From Trichobilharzia szidati (lineage: Eukaryota; Platyhelminthes; Trematoda; Strigeidida; Schistosomatidae), in NCBI GenBank assembly GCA_944472155.2, contig OX235272.1, forward strand, positions 106,212,020 through 106,276,019: a stretch of DNA of 64,000 nucleotides, in the 5' to 3' direction. Positions 48,601-58,800 of the stretch are shown piece by piece (position 1 is the stretch's first letter; each line of letters begins with the position of its first letter). Position numbers and translations under genes: made by a program. The notes below the pieces were generated by a model. It was given only the letters and a program-made list of their open reading frames with translations. It did not search any database and was not told the DNA's origin.

Positions 48601-51600
48601 ATCGATTCAGATGACAATTCCCCATAAGCCCTTACATATATTTTTTCTTTCAAAAATATAGATTTAGTGATGTGAAAAATTTCATGACTGAGTAGTTAAT
48701 TTTAAAAAAAAATAAAAAAGAACACAATCACTAAAATCTTGAACGATGTTGTATAGAGTTACATCTAGATAAACTGGAGTTTCAAACTTGATCTGATTTA
48801 CATAGGAATGATTAGTGCCAATTACTGAATGAAGTGAAAAATGAATATGTTTGTTTTTGCATCTCTTTTACTTTTTCTTGTGTTTTTGAAGGAACTCGCG
48901 AAAAAATCATTGTTGGTTTCCATTGCTGGTGGTCATGATCTTGAGTTTCGTCTTCGATCGATTGCTGATATAGATTTCTCAATTTGTTCAGGTAGGCCTA
49001 TACAATGTAATGTAGAACTTCTTTTTTTTACGAGTTTGACCACGGATTGATATCGTTTAGAGAACCATTGAAAACCAGCACTGGAGTACTACCAGACAGC
49101 TGTTTCCGTCGTCCTAGTTCAGGAATCATCGTCAGTACGCACCCACTGCCAGGGGTCGAACCCAGGACCTTCCCGTTACTTTACTTTACTACTTTACTTC
49201 GGCTATCTCCTACGGGAGGATGATCCGGCTTCATGAAGATCTCGAATCATCGCTGCCCAGGCGCGGCGATCTGATGCAAGGTTTTGCAACAGGGTTATCC
49301 AATTCTTGTTCCACAGACGGAGTCCGTAGACGGTTTGTAGCCCCAGGCACTCCATATCAGCCTTGACTGTACCAAGCCATGTTTTCAGCTGTCCACCCCT
49401 GCGACATCGCCAAGATGGTAATGGCGAGGGATTTAGAACTGATTTGACCAGATCGTCATCTGGTCGGCGCAGAACATGGCCAAACCACCGAAGGCGACGT
49501 TGCTGGACCAGTACTGGAGTTCGGTTGATGTTGTAGCAACGACGACGACGAGTTCATGAAGTTTCATGGGAATTTGGTACGAGTGATGTCCCCAGAATCG
49601 CTCGGCCTTTCGTTTGAGAGTGCAGCTCTAGCCTTTACACAACCAAGTGTGACCTACAAGGCAGTAGGAGTGAAGTAGGGAGTCCACTATCCATTGGCAG
49701 CCGGTGACCGGAGTTCGGTTCATACGCCTTTTTGAATGGGGCCAGACATCCAGGACATCCAACAAGCCCTTTGTCCATACGTGTGCCGGTGAGCTCCAGT
49801 GAGCTTCATACGCCAGTCGTTGGAGGTTTGGAATCAGGGTTTAGCCATCTCCCCTAGACTGTCATCCAATGGACAGTCAACCCGGTGAAGAGCGCCAGGC
49901 ATCCGCTTTCGCCCTCTCACTTTGGTGAAAAACACCTCCGCCACGTGAAGGCAGTGAGTAGGACTTCCTCAGGAGAGGCTATGTAAGACGCCCGGTCATA
50001 TGGGAGCATTTCAAGAGGTGTGCGGAGGGGTGGCCAACCCGCAGCGCAAGGCACCCAGCCCCGACCATCCCGAGGCTTTGGAGGCGTTGCAAGCAAGCAA
50101 GCTCGTATACCATTCAGCCACTGGGACCCGATTCAATGGCCAGCCCATGAATTCTAACTTCTATCAATTCGTGATTTAGCGCGACTGGCACCAACCAATG
50201 TCATCCTCACACGTGACATCTGGATGGACCTCACTGGTCACGACTTCTCGCTAGAACTCCAGGAAACTCCTTTCTGTAGCAAGTCACTAGCGTGCATCAG
50301 ATTAATTTTCAACAGTTGGTTTGTAAGGATTTAATTTGTTTTTTTTACGATTTTGACCACGGATTGATATCAGTTAGGGATCCATTGAAAACCAGCACCG
50401 GTGTACTGGGGAGCTGTTTCATCCTATTTTGGGAACTTTTTATCACACAAATCTTGAACTTTGCACAAAGCGTAGCAGTTCAAATTGCTATACATCTTAA
50501 AAGCATACAGAAAGGTCGAAAAAAATAAATGCAGTGAAACTGAAATGGATGAAGATGTACAGGGATATGAATAATTGAGTGAATAATTTTGAAAATCACA
50601 AGGAGCGAACAACTGCTACCTTTAAATGGCAGCCGGGTTTGCATATCGCAATAATCCGACGAGACATACTAGTTGGGATGAATGTCTCTGCAGACCCTAT
50701 CATTGTACAGAGGTCTTTTGGATAGCAGTTAGATTGAAATAGTTGTAAGCTGTGCTGCTCCCCGTCGTTGTGGAGAGGAAACGTTAGAAAAGATTACCTC
50801 GAAAAATTGTGCTCTCCATACAGTAGAAATTCCACCTGCGAATTGACCATTTGTGACCAACTTTAAAGAGTTGTCTCTTGGGCTCTGCAGTCATGCAGCA
50901 CTAATGCTTTTCCTCTTTTTGGCACTCCAAGAAGGAATCAACTCCCATGATGTGAGCAGCTGGGAAGTAGCAACCTCTCACTCACACACACACACACAGC
51001 TCTACTGTTCATCTAGTATAATGGTAGAGCAAGATGTGATACGTGTGTGAATTAATGCAAACATTTACTGTCTGTAGTACTGTACCATAGACCATTGGTG
51101 AAAATTGTATCTTCTAATGCATCACAGAACTTAGTAGTTTTATAGTAACATGTAGGAAAAAATGGTAACTGACGAATATGTGTAGGTTATATTTATGTTA
51201 TACCTCAATAGATATGGATATAAGTAATTCTAACTTTTTGTTAGGTAAACTGGTCTAAACCCCTTCAGAGATATAATCGAAATCCGTGATCCACTCGTAA
51301 AAAACAAAACTAACCCTTACAAACCAAACTATAGAAAATTAATCTGATGCTCGCTAGTGATACTTGCTACAGGATGGAGTTTCCTGGAGTTCTAGTGAGA
51401 AGTCGTGACCAGTGAGGTCCATCCAGATGTCACGTGTGAGGATGGATTTCCCACCGATGACATTGGTTAGTGCCAGTCGCGCTAAATCACGAATTGGTAG
51501 AAGTTAGAATTCATGGGCTGGCCATTGAATCGGGTCTCAGTGGCTGAATGGTATACGAGCTTGCTTGCTTGTAACCGGAAAGTCCGGGGTTCGAAATGGC

Positions 51601-54600
51601 TGTGGTGGGGGCGTACTGACGATGATTCCCAAACTAGGATGAAACAGTTGTCCATTAGTTCATTGCTGGCTTTCAATGGTTCTCTAACTGATATCAATCC
51701 GTGATCAACTCGTAAAAAACAAAACTAATCCTTACAAACCAAACTATAGAAAATAAAAACTTTATTTTTAAGGGAGATAACGTCTAGTTTGCAAACACCT
51801 TATCCAACAGTGTCTACGCTGAAAGTAGAAAACTTGAAGAGGCTAGCTGTTTGTATTGTTATCGCTGAGGCTAAGGGGGATAATGTGGTGATTAATACTG
51901 AGATTAGTCGTAAAGTGTTAGAAAAAGAAGAGAAGTCAGTTGATGGTTTTGTAAAACTGCATCGATTGAAGCGGTTGGGACACGTGTTACGCACACCACT
52001 ACGTCGTTGGGCGATATTAGTTGACATAAGATTAGGTCTGAACAGACAGAGTTGGTGGAATCGAAACCTGGCATCAGTCTATGAAGTCTTTGATTGTCAG
52101 TTTGAGCTACTTAGAAAGCTGTCGACCGTCTAGTTGGTATCCTGGAGACTGTTAGTGAAAGGACTCAAAGCCGTTCTCAATGGAGTAGACGCATTCACTG
52201 ATTGTAATCTTCCAAATCTATTAAATCGTTATCATTCCCTATATACGCTTCTGTTCGTTATTATCATTTTCTAAAATTATTTTATTCCTTTACGTTCCCC
52301 CAGTGGAACATAGGGCTTCAAGCCTAGGGCTTTGAAGTTGCGGTAACAGTGGTGTTTACTTTTACGGGAAAGGATTGCTAGCCTCATGTGCCAAGCCTTC
52401 CCTCTTTACCAGTCTTATTGCTGGCTTAGCGAGGTAAAGGAGATGTTACTCAGAAAACAAAATTACAAATTAAGTTCAATTGATGATCAAAACTGAGTAG
52501 ATCTTTTTCCGGTGAATGCTGATAAATGTGACAAATCTTTCTGATGAGTAACATCAGAAAGAAGCTTTATCTTATGGACTTAAATTTTGTGTTCCTCGCA
52601 TGCAATTTATGGATTTAGCCATCCATGCTGAGTTCGAAAACTTGTATGACTAACTCAAACCTTTTGCCACAACATCCGATGAAGATCAGGGTTGGTTTAA
52701 AGCCAAGATGGTGGATATAGCCCACCGGTTTTTAAACAACAATCCGAAAGAGGAAAGCATTTCAAAGCCTTGAAAGAGATATAAGAAAGCCCTAATATAG
52801 TAATTACGAAAGCTGATAAAGGTTCTGGAGTCGTCATTATGAACAAATTGAGAAGATAATTTCAATTAGATAATTCTGTTTGGCACATAATACATAGTGA
52901 CTAATACAGTATTAAATAATTGGATGATGGTGTTTCGATCAAACACTGTATTGTTCATAATTATGTATCCACTGATTGTAAAAAATCAACAAGATGTTTA
53001 CTTTTATGAAATTTTCTCCCATCTATCTCCCCCGTTCATTTGTCCGTGATTCATTGGTAGAATGCTCAGCAACCACGCTGGTTGTTCCAGTCCGATTACC
53101 GGTTGTCTGCCTGGTTTCAACGTAGAACTTTGCACCCATGTGCAGTAGTTCGAGTCGCCACACTTCACTCAGCACACAAAGCCGGAGAAGAAAGTAAAAA
53201 GAAATGCAAAATAACGACAGTAAACAGCGATATGAGGCAAAAAGAATAGTAAATATAGCATATAGAATAGTCAACATCGCCAGAGTACCTCTCGGTCGAC
53301 AGAATCGAATGCCGCCTTTAGGTCAAGAAATATAACGATTGTTGGACGCCGGTAAGTATGCCTATGTTCCAGAATCTGTCGAAGAGTGAAGATATGATCA
53401 ATACACCCTCTTCCTGGCCTATAGCCTGCCTGGTTCTCTCGTGTTTGTGCCTCCCAAGCACCACTTAGTCTACGCATTATTACTGAGCCTAGAACTTTAG
53501 ATAACATATTAGTCAAGCTAGATTACCTCTGTTTATTGTGTTCACTACCTTCTAGGTGAGGTTTAGTAGATTACCGGTTAATGCACTACTAAACCTCACC
53601 TAGACGGTAGTGAACACATTAAACAGGGAAGGTTGAGCGTGAGGATAGCAACTACACCTCGTAGAAGAATAACATCTCTGCTCTTGTCAAACGATCTTAG
53701 CCACTGAACACACATGTATATATTAAGATTTGGTTTTTCTTTTGTATCGAACCATATATATTTGTACGTATTTGGTTTCTTTATTACAATTATTTAGGTG
53801 TGGTTATTGATGGACTTCTCCGAAATTTACCAGTATCTGCCGTTGAAGTTAAAGATGCCGACAATCAAGATAAAAGCCTGATCGACTTTTTGACAACTAC
53901 ACTGCCAAAAATATTCGCACATATTCCAAGTCATCTGCCTCGTTTTATTACACAAATATGGCAACCGTATGATATTGCCTTGGCAGCTCGTTCAGGCTGT
54001 GATATATTTGATGGAAGTCTGCCCTATAGACTTAGTCGTAGTGGAATTGGTTGGATTTATGAAGATTGGAATGATGCCGGTCAATTGGATGGTGTGTCTA
54101 AACCAAGATTTCTAGTATTTCCTTTTGAAGAACCTATTCAGCTAAGTGAAAGTGAACAATTCTTACCTATACAACCTGAATGCAAGTGTTTTGCTTGTTC
54201 GCATCATACACGTATATACATATCTCATTTACACATTGCTCAAGAAATGTTAGCACCAATGCTGTTAATGATGTAAGTGCTTTTTTTCCCATATTTTTCC
54301 ATACTTTTATAACACTTATATCTCCTTTCTTTTTTCCTTCACGTTCCTAGTGGAACATAGGGCTTCAAGCTAGAGGCTTGGAGTTTCTGTAGCAGTGTTT
54401 TACTTTTCCAGGATGAGGTTGCTCGCCTCATGCCCAACCTTTCCTCTTCATCAGCTTTTTTATTACTGGTTTAGCGAGATAAAGGAGTGCGTCGGTGGCT
54501 GGGGATCGAACCCTGGACCATGTGCATGGTCGGTGAGTGTCCTAACCACTGTGCCAGCGACGCACACTAACACTTATATGGTTCCCAGTATTCCCTCAAA

Positions 54601-55806
54601 TATGATCCATACATTATTATTTAAACGCTGAAAAACTTGGTACAAAATGGCGCCAAGACGATGTGCCACACATTAATAATAAAACAACATAGATTAAAAG
54701 TAAAAATATAAGTAGAGAACGGATAAAGAACTTCATCTGGGGGGAGGAAAACAGTCATATTTAACAAGTTCAAACAGTATTCGTCAACTATCATCGGGAA
54801 GGGAGGGAAGAAGGAAATTGCAGCATGTTCGCTATTGATTACGATTCTTGGCCATATCCGATAACGTTTCGAGCCATCGATTCGAGCTATCTCTCGGACT
54901 CCTACCAGGGAGACGTGACGCACCAACCGATGCTAACCTAGCACAAATATCCTTCATCCCAAGATGCCACGTCATAGACTGACCCCACCTCTTCGCCTTT
55001 TCCATCCCGTCTCAGGGCTAGCGAACAAAGACCTGTACGGAAGCCTCTGGGATGATATTCGCAGTACATGTCCAAGCCACCAAAGCCGGTGTTTCCAGAT
55101 GACGACACTCAACGAATGGTGATCTCCACTGTGTCCAAACACATGCCTCCAAACCTCAGAATTACTCACGCGATGATGCTATTGAAAGCAAGCAACCCTG
55201 CGGAGACAGCGATGATCGAATACGCAGAGCCGCCGCACATCCTCAGCTCGGAGAGACCAGGTTTCACAGGCGTAGAGCAAGACAGCCCGCACCGAAGTAT
55301 TGTATACCCGACCTTTGACAGCCAGGCTAACGTCGCGACGGCGCCAGAGGTGGCTCAAGTTGATGTATGCCACCATAGCCTTCATGATACGGTTGGAAAT
55401 CTCATCCGTCACCCATCCGCCAGCAATCACACAACTACCCAGATGATACACGAACTTATCAACAACTTCAAGCGGTTCACCTGCAAGCAAGAGTGAATGC
55501 AAGTACAGTCTCCTGCCAATCTTGTAACAGCACTTAGCGTTTAGACGGCGCAAAGCACATACCGCACTTATAGACACTGATCGCCAACTGATTAAATGCG
55601 ATTTGGGCAGTCTGCATGCTATCGCACAGTAAACCGATATCATCTGCGTACTTGAGGTCGAAAAGTCTATCCCCAGGGAGCAGATCTACACTACCTTCAC
55701 GCACATCCTTCAGAGCTGACTCCAGAATGTCATCGATGGCAAAGTTAAAAAGAAATATAGAGATCGGGTAACTCTGTCTAACCCCACTGTTGGTTGGGAA
55801 GAGTCA

Positions 55807-55842
<36 letters not shown>

Positions 55843-58800
55843 TGATCATTATTCCCTTGGTGGGTTCCGAATGGTGGAATATAGGGCTTAGATATGATGG
55901 AGAAGATTTGTAGCTCAGGTGGATGATTTTGATGTGGTTGTGTTCTCTGAGCTGGATAGTTAATTTGCGAAGTTTTCATCGCCCTACTAAGCGACATCTT
56001 CAGCGCATACTTCAATTTGATGAAGTGAGCTTTTAGATTTCTCCACGAGTTTATTAATCATCTCTCCCGGTGACCTTGGACGTGATTGGTTGTTTTTGTG
56101 TGTTTCCACACCTTCTAGGCTACTTGTATTGGAACTGATTGTTTCTTTGACTTGAACTTTGACCCTTTGTGTGTGTGAGGTTTCTTTCTTATCGGTTGAT
56201 AAATTTTGTCAATCTCGATGTGTCTATTAATTGATGATTCACTGGAATGCCAAGCTTCTAAAAATTCTCTAGCATTCTTGCTGTTTCCTCTGTCTAATAT
56301 TTGAACATTGTCCCAATCGAATTGATGTCCGTGGTTGTCTGTATGTAGTGATATGAGGGAGTGGATATCATGTCTTTTGACGGCTAGCTTATGTTCGTGG
56401 ATACGAAGACGAAGAGGACGTCCACTTTGGCCAATGTAGTGTTTTTCGCAGTTGATGCAATTTATTTTGTAGATGATGTTGGTTTTATCTTCTTTCGTTG
56501 TTGAGTCTTTTGGTTGACATAGAGCCAGCTGAGTGAAGTGATTTTGTTGGTTTGTGTGCGACGTCAATTCCTAAAGGTTTGAAGAGTCTTGCAGTGATTT
56601 CTGAGATGTCCTTTATATATGGTAGGGCGATTTTCTTTGTGCTTTCCTTGGGGGCTTTTGGTTTGATAGGTTGGCTTGGGGGTATATGTCTTTTGATGAA
56701 ATTCCGTGGATATCCATTCTTTTGGAAGACGTCCATGAGATATCTTTCTTCAATTTTTCTTAAGGTGGGAGTGCTGCAATGAGTCCTGGCCCTCTTGAAT
56801 AGTGTTTGTATACAATTCCTTTTGTGTGTTATTGGATTGTTGCTGTTGTAATTCAGTATTTGGTCTGTGTGAGTTGATTTTCTATAAACTTGAGTTTCTA
56901 ATTCCCCTGTGGTTGTTCGCTTGACTAAGACGTCCAAAAATGGGATTTTGTTCTCGGATTCCTCTTCTCTTGTGAATTTGATGTCGTTGAAGACGTTGTT
57001 TATTAAGTTGTGAGTTTTGTCCAACTCGTTTCTTTTGATTATTACAAATGTGTCGTCTACGTAACGTATCCAAATTTTGGGTTTGATCTTTGGTAGGATT
57101 ATGTTTTCGAGCCTTTGCATCACTGCTTCTGCAATCAAACCTGATATTGGCGATCCCATGGGTGTTCCTTTGACTTGTTCATATATTTGGCCGTTGAATT
57201 GGAAGTACGTTGTTAGGCATAGGTTTATGCATTCCATCCAGCTTGTGTGTTGCATTTTTGATTGTTGTGGGAGGTGTTCGTCGTTGCTGAGTAATTGCTG
57301 CATGGTATCTTTTGCTAGTTTCTGTCCAATTGAGGTATATAATGCTGTGACATCGAATGATATCATTATTTCTTGTTCATCTATTTGGATGCCTTTGATT
57401 TTCGCTAGAAATTGGATAGCAGAGTTGATGGAGTGATCACAAGATTCCGTTAGGTGTTTCAGTTTTCTGTATAATTCTTTGGATAAGTTATATGTTGGAG
57501 TTCCTGGGAGCGATACAATTGGTCGTAACGGGATATTTGGCTTGTGTATTTTGGGTCTGCCGTAGAATCGGGGTAGGACTGGTCCATTGGATTTCATTCG
57601 CCATTGGTCTTGTTTTGTGATCTGTCCAGTTTTGGTGAGCTTGTTTAAGGTTCTAAAGAACTTTAAGAACTAAAGACCCTCAAAAAGCTGAAAATTAAGA
57701 AGGACATCGTCATTCTACCAGCTAACAAAGGAAGAACAACAGTAGTCTTAGACAGAGAAGAGTACACCAAGAAAGCTGAAGAACTACTCAAAGACGAAAA
57801 TGTATATCAACAACTCACACAATAAATCCCATACAAACAGACAAACGCATCCAAAGAGCCAATCACGTTCAAGGTCACCAGGGGAGATGACTAATAAACA
57901 CGTGGAGAAATCTGAAAGCTGACTTCATGAAATTGAAGTATGCACTGAAGATGTTGCCTAGTAAGTAGGGCAATGAAAGCTTCGCAAATTAACTATAGCT
58001 AGCTCAGAGAACACGACCACATCAAAATGCGTAGCACGAGATGCGTCACACTTGTGTGAGAGCTGAGATGCTGCTTGGCCACCCAAACTGATGTAGATGG
58101 TTGACTTAAGGGACCGCCCCCCCCCGGGAGCCTTTGGTTTGTAGTCTAATCCGCACGGTAGCAGAGCAGCGTCAGGAGCTACGTTCCCATGGTTGCCGGT
58201 GACCAATACAGGTTCATATGCCATTTGATCCAATTGGATTTTGGAGTCCATGTTACCCCATAGTAACTGCTTTTAGTCTAACCGCTATCCAAACAACCTT
58301 TCTGATTTGGCAGGACCTACAGGAACATAAATCCCAGCCAGTGTAGCTTGTACTTAAGGGACTACTCGCCAAGCTTTTGATTGGAGGTCTAATCAACAAA
58401 GCAGCAGCGGAGGAGCAGCGTCACGAGCGAGACCTGCCTTCCAATGATTCTAGGTGACCAAACCAGGTTCACACACAGCATTCAATCCTTTCAGATTCTG
58501 CAGGTGATATATACTATAGATTTTGAGGTAGTGTTTTCCCAACTTCCCTACACTGACCTCCATTTTCAGCAGTTCAGTGATATATAAGTGCCTAACATTC
58601 GAACTCTCAACCTTTCACTTTTGCAAGAATACCCATGTCATGTAAAGGTATCGCATAAGAATTACCTGGCAGAGGTTGTGAACGCATTGTCACATAAATG
58701 GTTTATTACAGGAAGGCTAGAGTCTCGACTGTACGAGATCGTTTATGTGAGGGGGGGGGATAAAGTTTACTACAAGAGTGTTAAACCAACTACTGAATTA

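Larger units (their letters stand above)
55895..58010 (-). mobile_element. Penelope-like element with reverse transcriptase, GIY-YIG and inverted 5' piece
   Basis: The most complete element in the window (PLE-2). The minus-strand ORF 57597-56485 is a Penelope-type reverse transcriptase: PRFYGRPKIHKPNIPLRPIV, ISFDVTALYTSI, KGTPMGSPISGLIAEAVMQR, IWIRYVDDTFVII (intact catalytic YVDD), IPFLDVLV. The next frame (56567-56115) holds the GIY-YIG endonuclease: NIIYKINCINCEKHYIGQSG, RPLRLRIHEHKLAV, SLHTDNHGHQFDW and FLEAWHSS. The two frames overlap by about 80 bp, so one frameshift separates the domains. The ORF's N-terminal domain (KIKKDIVILPANKGRTTVV, YTKKAEELL) lies on the plus strand at 57657-57825, a 5' inversion. 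Both outer ends are the same pseudo-LTR (55895-56095 and 57855-58010), inverted, each with a hammerhead-like motif. Lies in QTRT2 intron 4. Confidence 0.9.
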
